Below, one piece after another: positions 23,683 to 32,006 of a stretch of DNA of 64,000 nucleotides; within the stretch, counting starts at the first letter, position 1, and each line of letters opens with the position of its first letter. A program made the position numbers and the translations under genes. The DNA lies in assembly GCF_036237315.1 (NCBI RefSeq), contig NZ_CP108356.1:310001-374000 (forward strand), given 5' to 3'. This DNA comes from Streptomyces sp. NBC_01351 (GTDB lineage: Bacteria > Actinomycetota > Actinomycetes > Streptomycetales > Streptomycetaceae). The notes under the pieces were generated by a model. It worked only from the letters and a program-made list of their open reading frames with translations, was not told the DNA's origin and ran no database searches.

Positions 23683-24900
23683 ATGCCCGTCACCGCCGCG
23701 CAGCGGCCGGCCGTCACACCCCGCTCCCCCGCTCCAGCGCGGTACACGAAGGCCGTCCCGGGCAGACCGCGGCTCGGCCCGGACGACCGCGAGGTGCTCT
23801 GGCTGTACGTGCTCACCCGCGTGGGGATCTGGACGACCGCGGGCGCCGTCCGCTGGCTGTTCCCCGCCGGCGGGGACCGGGCCCCGCGGCCCGGCCCGCT
23901 GCTCTCGCCCTGGCAGCAGTGGGACTGGTGGCACTACCTCCACATAGCCCAGGACGGCTACTTCCCCGCCGGCGCGGGCCCGTGGACCGCCGGCTGGGAC
24001 AACCGGGAGGCCTTCCTGCCCGGGTTCCCGCTCGCGCTGCGCGCCGTCCACGCGGTGGTCCCGCACTGGGCCGCGGCGGGAGCACTGATCTCGTTCCTCG
24101 CGGGAGGAGTGGCCGTCCTCGCCCTGGCGCGCATCGCCCGCCGGCATCTGCCTGACGCGCAGGCCGGCCGGCGCACGGTCCTGTTCTTCCTCCTCTCGCC
24201 GTGCGCGGTGTTCCTCGCCGCCGGCTACACCGAGGCACTGTTCCTGGCCCTGGCCCTGCCCGCCTGGTCGGCGGCGCAGCGCGGGAACTGGCCCGCGGCG
24301 GCGGTGCTGGCCTGCCTGGCCTGTTCGGTGCGCGCCTCGGGACTGTTCCTGGTGGCCGCGCTCGTCCTCCGGTTCGTCCTCGCCGCGCGGAGCCGCCGCG
24401 ACTGGCGGGCGGCCCCGTGGCTGTGTCTGCCCGCGCTCGCGCCGGCCGCGTACAGCTGGTACCTCCACGCGAAGACCGGGGACTGGATGGCGTGGCGGCA
24501 CGCCCAGGAACGCGGCTGGTACCGGGAGTTCCACGCCCCGTGGGAGGCCTGGTCCCACACCTGGGACGCCGCCTTCGGGCACACCCAGCCCACCGGGTAC
24601 GCCCTGATGTGGCAGGCCGAACTGCTGGCCATGGTGGTGGGGATCGCGCTCGTGGTGCTGCTCGTGCGACGCCGGCAGTGGCCCGAGGCCCTGTACATCG
24701 CCCTGACGTTGTGGGCCCTGGGCACCTCCTACTGGTACACCTCCATCCCCCGTTCCACGCTGCTGTGGTGGCCGCTGTGGATCGCCCTGGCCGGCTGGAG
24801 CCTGCGCCGTCCGCGTGTCCGGACCGCGTACCTGTGCGTCGCGGGCCCGCTGTCCACGTTGGTGGCCGTCACTTTCATGACGGGGCACTGGGCGGGCTGA
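23683..24900 (+). CDS. Polytopic membrane glycosyltransferase-like protein (PIG-V/mannosyltransferase type)
   Basis: 405 residues with about eight to ten membrane helices. After a soluble N-terminus the first helix is followed by the loop WQQWDWWHYLHIAQDGYF, in which the Asp and His resemble the acceptor/donor loop of PIG-V-like mannosyltransferases. A second conserved stretch is YTEALFLALALPAWSAA. Family enzymes use polyprenyl-phosphate sugars on the outer face of the membrane. The acceptor here is unknown. It ends 25 nt before a convergent regulator gene. Confidence 0.75.
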   Translation: MPVTAAQRPAVTPRSPAPARYTKAVPGRPRLGPDDREVLWLYVLTRVGIWTTAGAVRWLFPAGGDRAPRPGPLLSPWQQWDWWHYLHIAQDGYFPAGAGPWTAGWDNREAFLPGFPLALRAVHAVVPHWAAAGALISFLAGGVAVLALARIARRHLPDAQAGRRTVLFFLLSPCAVFLAAGYTEALFLALALPAWSAAQRGNWPAAAVLACLACSVRASGLFLVAALVLRFVLAARSRRDWRAAPWLCLPALAPAAYSWYLHAKTGDWMAWRHAQERGWYREFHAPWEAWSHTWDAAFGHTQPTGYALMWQAELLAMVVGIALVVLLVRRRQWPEALYIALTLWALGTSYWYTSIPRSTLLWWPLWIALAGWSLRRPRVRTAYLCVAGPLSTLVAVTFMTGHWAG

Positions 24901-24925
24901 AGTACACGCTGCCAGGACGACCCGG

Positions 24926-25615
24926 CTACAGCAGGCCGTGGTCCCGGGCGTAGATGGCGGCGTGCGTGCGGTCGCGCAGGCCGAGGCGCGAGAGGACGCG
25001 GGAGATGTGGTTCTTGACCGTGCCCTCGCTGAGGAACAGGCGGGCCGCGATCTCCCGGTTGGTCGAGCCCGTGGCGATGAGGCGCAGTACGTCGGTCTCC
25101 CGCTCGGTCAGGGCGGGGAGGCCGACGGGGGCGGCGCGGATCGCGGGGGCGACCGCGGGCGGTTCCGGGGGCGCGGGGCGGGCCGCGTTGGCGGCCAGGC
25201 GGCGGGCAACCGCCGCGTCGAGCTGGGCCACCCCGGCGTGTGCGAGGCGTACGGCCGCGGCCAGTTCGGCCGAGGGCAGGTTCTTGAGCAGGTAGCCCAC
25301 GGCTCCCGCGGCGAGGGCCTGGGCCACGTACTCGTCGTCGTCGAAGGTCGTCAGCATGATCACCCTGCAGTCCGGGGCGCGGCGGCTGAGGACCCCGACG
25401 GCGGTGACCCCGTCCATGACGGGCATCCTGACGTCCATCAGGACCACGTCGGGCCGGTCGGCGAGCGCGGCCTCGACTGCCTGGCGGCCGTCCTGGACGG
25501 CCCCGGTCACGGTGATGCCGGGCTGGATGCCGAGCAGGGAGGCGATCCCCTCGCGGACGAGCTGCTGGTCGTCCACGACCAGCACCCGTACGTCGGGGCG
25601 GGCCGGTGTGGTCAT
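24926..25615 (-). CDS. NarL/LuxR-type response regulator
   Basis: 229 residues. Receiver domain: VVDDQQLVREG, phospho-Asp in VVLMDVRMP, and LLKNLPSAE. A Pro/Ala linker (about 145-165) precedes the LuxR helix-turn-helix (LTERETDVLRLIATGSTNREIAARLF, TVKNHISRVLSRL). Its ATG overlaps the kinase stop by 4 bases (25612-25615). Targets unknown; the nearby tannase-like gene and membrane glycosyltransferase are possible. Confidence 0.88.
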   Translation of the reverse strand: MTTPARPDVRVLVVDDQQLVREGIASLLGIQPGITVTGAVQDGRQAVEAALADRPDVVLMDVRMPVMDGVTAVGVLSRRAPDCRVIMLTTFDDDEYVAQALAAGAVGYLLKNLPSAELAAAVRLAHAGVAQLDAAVARRLAANAARPAPPEPPAVAPAIRAAPVGLPALTERETDVLRLIATGSTNREIAARLFLSEGTVKNHISRVLSRLGLRDRTHAAIYARDHGLL

Positions 25616-26871
25616 CGGTCGGTCTCCGGTGTCGGGGCGGGGACGCGGGGCACGCGCGCGGTGACGGTGGTGCCGCGGCCCGGTCCGGTGTCCACTTCGA
25701 CCCGACCGCCGAGGAGCGCCAGCCGCTCGCGCATCGCGCGCAGGCCGAACCCGCTCGCGTCGCCCGCGTCGCCCGTGCGGGCATCGGCGCGGAAGCCGCT
25801 GCCGTCGTCGGCGACGACCAGCCGGGCTTCGTGCTCCCCGTACCGCGCCGACAGCCGGACCTTCGTCGCGCCCGCGTGGCGGCGTGCGTTGGTGAGCCCC
25901 TCCTGGGCCGCGCGGTACAGGGCGGTGAGCGCTTCCGCACGGTGGCCGTGTTCGTCCCCGGACAGGTCGAGGGTGACAGCGGGCCCGCCGCCGTCCGCCT
26001 GGCGGGCGAGGTCGGCGAGGGCCGCGGAAAGCGAGAAGGGCTCCGGCCCGTCCTCGTCGCGCATGGCCCGTACCGACCGACGGACGTCGTCGAGCGCCTG
26101 GTCAGCCGAGCGGCGGGCGTCGGCGAGGGCCTGCCGTGCGGTGTCGGGGTCCCGATCCTGGAAGGCGGACGCCTTCTCCAGTTGTACGGCGATCGCGGTG
26201 AGGTGGTGGCCGAGGCCGTCGTGGAACTCGCGGGCGAGCCGGTTGCGTTCACGTACGGTCGACAGCCGCGCGACCCGGGCCGCGTAGTCGGTCAGTCGTC
26301 CGTGCGCGTCGCGCAGTTCGTCCAGGGTGTGCGTGAGCCGGTGGCGGGCTTCTTGTTCCCCTGCGGCGACGGTGGCCATCGAGACGGCGAGGACGAGGGC
26401 GAGGCCGGACATCAGCAGGTCGGTGATCTCGCCCGGCCGGACGTACCACCCGGGCGCCCACAGGGTGTTCCCGGCGAGGACCACCGCCCCGCACCCCACG
26501 CCCAGCGCGATGCCGGCCCTGCGGCCGAAGGCGAAGTACGCGCTCAGCGGCAGCAGGACGAACAGGGCCCGCGCCACGCCCGAGCCGTCGAGGGCGGCCG
26601 CGACGGCGGACAGCGCGATGCGCGCGAGGAGCAGCAGGAGGGCCGGATGGAAGGGTGTCCGCCCCGGGTGGCGGTGGGCTTCGGCGCGGTCGAGGGCGGC
26701 GAGGAGGAGCAGGCAGGTGGTGAACCCGCCGAGCCGCAGCGGGTCGGCGGGCGGCCCGGCCGCCACCGTGCCGGCGTACACGCCGCCCCCGAGAACCACC
26801 GCGTGGACGAGGGGCGGCAGCCACGGCAGGGGCCTCGGGGGCCGGGTGGCCGAGGTCGGCGACGCGCTCAT
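25612..26871 (-). CDS. Two-component sensor histidine kinase (HisKA_3)
   Basis: 419 residues. Five or so membrane helices fill residues 15-165, with no extracellular domain. The phosphorylation site lies in LAREFHDGLGHHLTAIAVQL, and the ATPase has TNARRHAGATKVRLSARY and GFGLRAMRERLALLGG. A GGGGAG ribosome site is close to the ATG. First gene of a kinase-regulator operon transcribed leftward. Confidence 0.87.
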   Translation of the reverse strand: MSASPTSATRPPRPLPWLPPLVHAVVLGGGVYAGTVAAGPPADPLRLGGFTTCLLLLAALDRAEAHRHPGRTPFHPALLLLLARIALSAVAAALDGSGVARALFVLLPLSAYFAFGRRAGIALGVGCGAVVLAGNTLWAPGWYVRPGEITDLLMSGLALVLAVSMATVAAGEQEARHRLTHTLDELRDAHGRLTDYAARVARLSTVRERNRLAREFHDGLGHHLTAIAVQLEKASAFQDRDPDTARQALADARRSADQALDDVRRSVRAMRDEDGPEPFSLSAALADLARQADGGGPAVTLDLSGDEHGHRAEALTALYRAAQEGLTNARRHAGATKVRLSARYGEHEARLVVADDGSGFRADARTGDAGDASGFGLRAMRERLALLGGRVEVDTGPGRGTTVTARVPRVPAPTPETDR

Positions 26872-27118
26872 GGGCTCCCCCTCGTGGGCTTCGGCTGCCG
26901 CGAACGATACGCGCGGGGCGGGGCCGGGCGGGAGCGCGCGCGTCGGGTCGTGACGGACCTTGGCCGGAGGTCATGTGCCGTTCGGCCACGGTGTCCCGAC
27001 CGGGTGTGGCCGCTCGGCATCTGGGGGCCGGCGCCTCGGCGTTCCTAGCCTCGGAGCGCCGGATGACAGTCGAGGTCCGGTTCACCGCAGACCGCCGACA
27101 AGACAGGGATGGCTCCCG

Positions 27119-28492
27119 ATGCCCCTCATGCGAATCGCCCGACCGATAGCGGCCGTTGGCGCGACGCTGCTGACCGCGCTCCTGGTGCCCCCGGGCGCGA
27201 ACGCGGCCCCGGCACCGCACCCGGCGTGCACGGCCCGGGTCCCCGGCGCGGAGTACGTGACCGGCGCCTGCCTCGCCGACCTCACCACCGCCGGGACCAC
27301 GGTGACCGGGCACACCGATCCGGCCGACTGGGCCGGGCTCGAAGCGCCCGGCGCGGTCAATCCGTCGGGGGTGAAGGGGGTCCAGCTGGACGGGTACTTC
27401 CCCGACACCTCGACCACCAACACCAACCACGGCTGGAACCACGACAGTCAGTTCGTGATCCGGCTGCCCGACCACTGGAACGGCGGTCTGGTCGTCGCCG
27501 GACCGCCCGGTGTCCGCGAGCAGTACGCCAACGACCGCCTGATCGCCGACCACGTGCTCGCGCAGGGGTACGCGTACGCGGCCACCGACAAGGGCAATAC
27601 GGGTGCACGGATCCACACGGACGGACGGCGCCCCGGCGACGCGGTGGCCGAATGGCACGACCGGGTGACGCAGCTGACGGTGGCCGCCAAGCGGACGGCC
27701 GCGCGCCACTACGGCCGGGCGCCCGTGCACACGTACATGGCCGGCGCCTCGGCCGGCGGCTATCTGGTGCGGTGGCAGCTGGAGAACCGCCCGGATCTGT
27801 ACACGGGCGGAGTGGAGCTGCACGGCCTGCTGCTCACCCCCGACAGCCCCAACGTCCTGGACACCGCCCCCGCCGCCCTGCGCGCCTATCCGCGCTACGC
27901 GGCCGGGGAGCCGGGCGCCCTGGAGGAGATGTACGCCGCCGGGTATCCGGAGGGGACCAGGCCCCTGTGGGAATGGCACTACCGCAACCAGTGGGACTCC
28001 CTCCAGCGGATCATGCGCGAGGAGATCGACCCAGGGTACGACGGCGACCGGGAGGCCGGGTTCCCCTTCTGCCCGGCGGGAGTTCAGCCGGGCTGCGACA
28101 CCGACTACGTGTACGCCGACCGTCCGCGCCGCGTGCACAGGACGGTGGAACGGCTGTCGCTGACCGGCCGGATCGGGCGGCCGCTGATCACGCTCCAGGG
28201 CACCCTCGACACCCTCCTGCCGATCAGCAGGAGCGGTGACGTCTACGCGCGGATGGTCGAGGACTCCGGGCGCGGCGGTCTGCACCGCTACTACCGGATC
28301 GCGGACGGGACGCACTCCGACGGCCTGGCGGCACCCTTCCCGCAGCTGGTCCGGCCGATGTCCCCGTGCCTGCGGACGGCTTTCGACGCGCTGACCGCCT
28401 GGACGGGGCCGGGCGGCACGCTCCCCCCGCCGAGCCGTACGGTGCCCAGGCCCGCGCCCGGGAGCGACACCGTGAACATGTGCTCGCTGTGA
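27119..28492 (+). CDS. Secreted alpha/beta hydrolase, tannase / 3-hydroxybutyrate oligomer hydrolase-like
   Basis: 457 residues. A signal peptide ends near PGANAAPAP. The nucleophile elbow is YMAGASAGGYL; a likely catalytic Asp is in LQGTLDTLLP and the His in ADGTHSDGL. Four or more Cys in the mature protein (ACTA, GACLA, FPFCPAG, PGCDTD) probably form disulfides. The layout fits secreted tannase/feruloyl-esterase-like hydrolases and their 3HB-oligomer relatives; which ester it cuts cannot be told. ATG 27119, with ATG 27128 also possible. Monocistronic, about 250 nt after the divergent kinase gene, with no clear promoter seen. Confidence 0.75.
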   Translation: MPLMRIARPIAAVGATLLTALLVPPGANAAPAPHPACTARVPGAEYVTGACLADLTTAGTTVTGHTDPADWAGLEAPGAVNPSGVKGVQLDGYFPDTSTTNTNHGWNHDSQFVIRLPDHWNGGLVVAGPPGVREQYANDRLIADHVLAQGYAYAATDKGNTGARIHTDGRRPGDAVAEWHDRVTQLTVAAKRTAARHYGRAPVHTYMAGASAGGYLVRWQLENRPDLYTGGVELHGLLLTPDSPNVLDTAPAALRAYPRYAAGEPGALEEMYAAGYPEGTRPLWEWHYRNQWDSLQRIMREEIDPGYDGDREAGFPFCPAGVQPGCDTDYVYADRPRRVHRTVERLSLTGRIGRPLITLQGTLDTLLPISRSGDVYARMVEDSGRGGLHRYYRIADGTHSDGLAAPFPQLVRPMSPCLRTAFDALTAWTGPGGTLPPPSRTVPRPAPGSDTVNMCSL

Positions 28493-28532
28493 ACCGGCCC
28501 CCGGCCGGGCCGCGGACGCGCATACTCGGAGC

Positions 28533-28775
28533 ATGGCTGCTGACACCACCACAGTCGAGGTCGACACCGATGTGCACGAGCGGCTCACCGCGCTCGCCAC
28601 GGCCCGCGGACTGAGCCTGCGCGCGTACCTCGCCGAGCTCGCCGCCGCCCACGAGAACGAAGCCGGGCTCGCGCGCGCCACGCTCGCCTTCGAGCGGGCG
28701 GTCGAGCGGCCCGGCTTCCGGGAGGGCTTCGAGCGGGACTTCGGCCCCGGCCGGGCGGACGCCCGGGTGGCGTGA
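28533..28775 (+). CDS. Ribbon-helix-helix antitoxin-like protein, no partner toxin seen
   Basis: 80 residues. The N-terminal half (TTTVEVDTDVHERLTALATARG, then SLRAYLAELAAAH) matches the beta-helix-helix pattern of MazE/FitA-type antitoxins; the acidic, Arg-rich tail would be the toxin-wrapping region. Only 65 bases separate it from the next, opposite-strand gene, and no toxin gene follows. It is therefore an orphan antitoxin or a stand-alone repressor. CATACT sits 6 nt before the ATG. Confidence 0.65.
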   Translation: MAADTTTVEVDTDVHERLTALATARGLSLRAYLAELAAAHENEAGLARATLAFERAVERPGFREGFERDFGPGRADARVA

Positions 28776-28820
28776 GCGGGCCCCCTCCCATCTGGTGGCT
28801 CCCCCAGTGGTGCGGACCCG

Positions 28821-28840
28821 CCGCGGCCTCCTCGCCGCGG
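28821..28840. terminator. Hairpin between antitoxin-like gene and the metal-chelator operon
   Basis: 7-bp stem (CCGCGGC/GCCGCGG) with a CTCCTC loop at the convergent end of both transcripts. Confidence 0.45.
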
Positions 28841-30271
28841 TCAACAGCCGGCGCTGACCCCCTCCTCCGCCGGTGACGCGATGCGTCCCGCGTCCAGTAC
28901 GGCGGTACGGTCGGCCAGCGCGGCCGCGGCGGCCAGGTCGTGGGTGATGAACACCAGGGCGAGCTCCGTGCGCTCGCGGAGCTCCGCGAGAAGTTCGAGC
29001 ACGGCCCCGCGGGTGGTGGGGTCCAGTCCCGAGGTGATCTCGTCGCAGACGAGCAGCCTCGGCCGGGCGAGCAGGGCCCGGGCAAGCGCGGCCCGCTGGA
29101 GTTCCCCGCCGGAGAGCGCTCCCGGTCGGCGGGCGGCCGTGGAAGGGCTCAGGCCCAGCCCGGTCAGCGCCTCGGCGGCTTCCTCGCGGGCCGCCGCCGG
29201 GTCCGCTCCGCGCAGCCGGACGGCGGTGCGGGCGACCTGGTCGAGGACCGGCCGGTGTTCGTCGAAGGCCGCCCTCGCGTCCTGGAACACGTACTGGACG
29301 GCCGCCAGCTGGGCCCGGCTGCGCGCCCGCAGGCTGTTCGGCAGCGGTGCCCCGTCGAGCAGGATCCGGCCCCGGTGCTCGGCGTGCAGACCCGCCAGGC
29401 ACCTCCCCAGGGTGGTCTTGCCGCTGCCCGAGGGGCCGACCAGGGCGAGGCACTCCCCCGCCGCGACCGAGATCCCGACGTCGTGGAGCACGTCCACTGC
29501 GCCGCGCGCCGTGCGGTGCGAGGCCGTCAGGGCCTCGACCTCCATGCGGACCGTGCCTGTCGGCCGGCGTGCGCGCGGAATGCGGGGCGAGGCCTGCGGG
29601 CTCGGCGCGTCGAGCACGGCGTCGGCCGGTCCCCGGTCCACGATCCGGCCGCCGCGCATCACCACGACCTCGTCGGCCAGCTCCCGCACCACGTCGAGGT
29701 CGTGGCTCAGCAGGACGACGGCCATGCCCCGCGCGGCGAGGGCGGCCAGTTCGGCCACGATGCCCGCTTTGGTGTGTGCGTCCTGACCGGTCGTGGGTTC
29801 GTCGGCGACGATCGCCGAGGCCCCGAGCAGCAGTGCCTGTGCGAGCACCACGCGCTGCTGCTGGCCGCCGGAGAGCTGGTGCGGGAAGCGCCGCAGCACC
29901 TGCTCGGGGTCCGGGAGCCGGGCCAGCCGCAGCGCCTCGTGCACCCGCCGCAGCCTCTCCCGGCGGCCGCCTCCCGCGAGGGCGGCGATGTCCCCGAGGA
30001 GGGCGCCGACGCGCCGGGCCGGGTTGAGTACGGCGGCCGGGTGCTGGGGTACGTACCCCACCGCGCCCGGCCGGGTGCGTACGAGTCCCTCGACGCGGGC
30101 GCCCGGCGGGTACTCGCCGAGGAGCGCGAGGCCGGTGGTGGTCTTGCCGCTGCCGGAGGGGCCGATGAGGGCCGTGATCCGGCCGGCGCGGGCCGCGAGG
30201 CTGACGCCGTCGACGAGGGCCCGGCCGCCGATCTCCACCCGTAGGTCCCGTACTTCGGCGACCGTGCTCAC
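28841..30271 (-). CDS. ABC transporter, two fused ATP-binding domains (peptide/nickel importer type)
   Basis: 476 residues holding two complete NBDs. NBD1 has Walker A GPSGSGKTTTG, signature LSGGQQQRVVLAQALL and DEPTTGQD; NBD2 has GPSGSGKTTLG, LSGGELQRAALARALL and DEITSGLD. In Dpp/Opp/Nik systems the two ATPases are normally separate subunits (D and F, or D and E); here they are one chain. GTG 30271 overlaps the preceding permease stop (GTGA). Last gene of the ten-gene operon. It should energise uptake through the two permeases next to it. Confidence 0.87.
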   Translation of the reverse strand: MSTVAEVRDLRVEIGGRALVDGVSLAARAGRITALIGPSGSGKTTTGLALLGEYPPGARVEGLVRTRPGAVGYVPQHPAAVLNPARRVGALLGDIAALAGGGRRERLRRVHEALRLARLPDPEQVLRRFPHQLSGGQQQRVVLAQALLLGASAIVADEPTTGQDAHTKAGIVAELAALAARGMAVVLLSHDLDVVRELADEVVVMRGGRIVDRGPADAVLDAPSPQASPRIPRARRPTGTVRMEVEALTASHRTARGAVDVLHDVGISVAAGECLALVGPSGSGKTTLGRCLAGLHAEHRGRILLDGAPLPNSLRARSRAQLAAVQYVFQDARAAFDEHRPVLDQVARTAVRLRGADPAAAREEAAEALTGLGLSPSTAARRPGALSGGELQRAALARALLARPRLLVCDEITSGLDPTTRGAVLELLAELRERTELALVFITHDLAAAAALADRTAVLDAGRIASPAEEGVSAGC

Positions 30272-31062
30272 TTTCCCGTTCCTTTCCGGAGGGCCGCGTC
30301 GAACAGCAGGTTGGCGCCGGTCGACAGGGCCGCGATGAGGGCCGCCGGTATCACCACGGCCCAGGGCTGGAGGAACAGCCCGGTGCGGTTGCGGTCGACC
30401 ATCACCGCCCAGTCGGCGGCGTCCGGTTGGACGCCGACGCCCAGGAACGCGGCCGTGGCCACCAGGTACAGGGCCCCGGTGAGACGGATGCCGGCGTCCG
30501 CGGCGAGGGTGCGCCGCATCGACCGGGCGACGTAGCCGAGCGCCGTGCGCCACCAGGATTCGCCCTGCATGCGCAGCGCTTCGACGGCCGGCCGGGAGGC
30601 CACCTCCACCGCCGCCGCGTGGACCACGCGGGCCGCGTCCGGTACGGCGGCCAGCCCGACGAGCGCGGTCAGCGCGACGGGTCCGGGCGTCAGGGTCGCC
30701 GCCACGAGCAGTACGAGGAGCAGCGAGGGCACGGCGCTGAGCACGTCCAGCGGCCTCATCAGCGCCTCCTCCAGCCAGCCGCGCCGGGTGAGCGCGGCGG
30801 CGAGGCCGGCGGGCAGCGCGACGAGGTAGGCGAGCGCGGTCGCGGCGAGGGCCACGAGCACCACGGAGCGGCCGCCGAGCAGCACCTGCCGCCAGACGTC
30901 GCGGCCGCTGAAATCGGTGCCGAGCCAGTGGTCCGGGCCGGAGGCGAAGGAGACGGAGCGCGGTCCGGGGGGCCCGGCGAAGAGCGGTCCGAGGAGGGCC
31001 AGCAGCAGGGGTACGGCGACGAGTGCGGCGGCCAGGGCGTACCGGGCGGGAGCGCGTTTCAC
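30268..31062 (-). CDS. ABC importer permease (DppC/NikC type)
   Basis: 264 residues, GTG start, about six membrane helices. The N-terminal region (GPDHWLGTDFSGRDVWRQVLLGGR) is the hallmark of the C-type permeases in peptide/nickel importers. The cytoplasmic coupling loop contains EALRMQGESWWRTALGYV, close to the EAA motif. It overlaps both neighbours by 4 bases. Works with the B-type permease and the double ATPase. Confidence 0.86.
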   Translation of the reverse strand: MKRAPARYALAAALVAVPLLLALLGPLFAGPPGPRSVSFASGPDHWLGTDFSGRDVWRQVLLGGRSVVLVALAATALAYLVALPAGLAAALTRRGWLEEALMRPLDVLSAVPSLLLVLLVAATLTPGPVALTALVGLAAVPDAARVVHAAAVEVASRPAVEALRMQGESWWRTALGYVARSMRRTLAADAGIRLTGALYLVATAAFLGVGVQPDAADWAVMVDRNRTGLFLQPWAVVIPAALIAALSTGANLLFDAALRKGTGK

Positions 31063-32006
31063 GCGGCCACCCCCGCCCGTGGGGCGAAGCGGCGGGCGAC
31101 GAGGTCGGCGCCGAGGTTGGCCAGGACGGTGACGACTCCGAAGACGACGGCCATGCCCTGTACGACGGGCACGTCCCGGGCGGCGACGGCCTCGATGAGC
31201 ACGGTACCCAGCCCCGGGACGACGAACAGGGCCTCCACGACGATGACCCCGCTCAGCAGCCAGTCGACGGTGCGCGCCAGCTGCTGCGTGGCGGGCGCCA
31301 GCGCGCACGGCAGGGCGTGCGCCCAGCGGATGCGGGAGCCGGAGATGCCGTACCGGCGCGCCTGGGCCACGTACGGCGAGGCCATGGCCTCGATCATCCC
31401 GGCGCGCACGAGACGGCTGAGGGTGCACACGGGGCGGGCGGTGAGCACGAGTACGGGCAGCACCAGCACGACGGGGTCGGCGGCGAGGTCCGTTCCGACG
31501 GCGGTGGCCGGGAGCCAGCCCAGGTGGAGGGCGAACAGAGCGGCCAACAGCACGCCGAGGGCGAATTCGGGTACGGCGTGCACGGCCAGCGTCACGGCGC
31601 TGACGGCCTGGTCCACCGGGCCGCCCTCGCGGCGGGCGGCGAGGACGCCGAGGCCGACCGAGAGGGGCACGAGCAGGGTCAGGGTGGCGGCGGCGAGGAT
31701 CAGGGTGGGGCCGAGACCGGCCGCGAGGTGTCCGGTGACGGGCCGTCCGGTGACCAGGGAGGTGCCGAGGTCGCCGTGGAACATCCCCGCGACCCAGTCC
31801 AGGAGCCGCTGCTCGGCGGGCCGGTCCAGTCCCATGGCCTCGCGGATCCGGGCGATGCGTTCGGGGTCGGGCTGGTCGCCCGCGAGGGCGACGGCCGCGT
31901 CGCCGGGCAGTGCCTCGGTGAGGACGAAGATGATCAGGACGACGGCCGCCGTCTGCCCCAGGCCGAGGAGCAGGCGGCGGCCGATCCAGGGAAGTCCCGT
32001 GGTCAC
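31059..32006 (-). CDS. ABC importer permease (DppB/NikB type)
   Basis: 315 residues, GTG start, about six membrane helices. It has the B-type features: TEALPGDAA after helix 1, the long periplasmic loop with RIREAMGLDRP, then GDLGTSLVTGRPV, and the EAA-like loop SPYVAQARRYGISGSRI. Family partner of the C-type permease. Both ends overlap neighbours by 4 bases (GTGA). No frameshift. Confidence 0.86.
   Translation of the reverse strand: MTTGLPWIGRRLLLGLGQTAAVVLIIFVLTEALPGDAAVALAGDQPDPERIARIREAMGLDRPAEQRLLDWVAGMFHGDLGTSLVTGRPVTGHLAAGLGPTLILAAATLTLLVPLSVGLGVLAARREGGPVDQAVSAVTLAVHAVPEFALGVLLAALFALHLGWLPATAVGTDLAADPVVLVLPVLVLTARPVCTLSRLVRAGMIEAMASPYVAQARRYGISGSRIRWAHALPCALAPATQQLARTVDWLLSGVIVVEALFVVPGLGTVLIEAVAARDVPVVQGMAVVFGVVTVLANLGADLVARRFAPRAGVAA

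Noticed and set aside
28807..28857. Short frame after the antitoxin-like gene as a possible toxin remnant
   Set aside because: Only 16 residues, lies on the hairpin and overlaps the end of the ATPase gene; no toxin motif.
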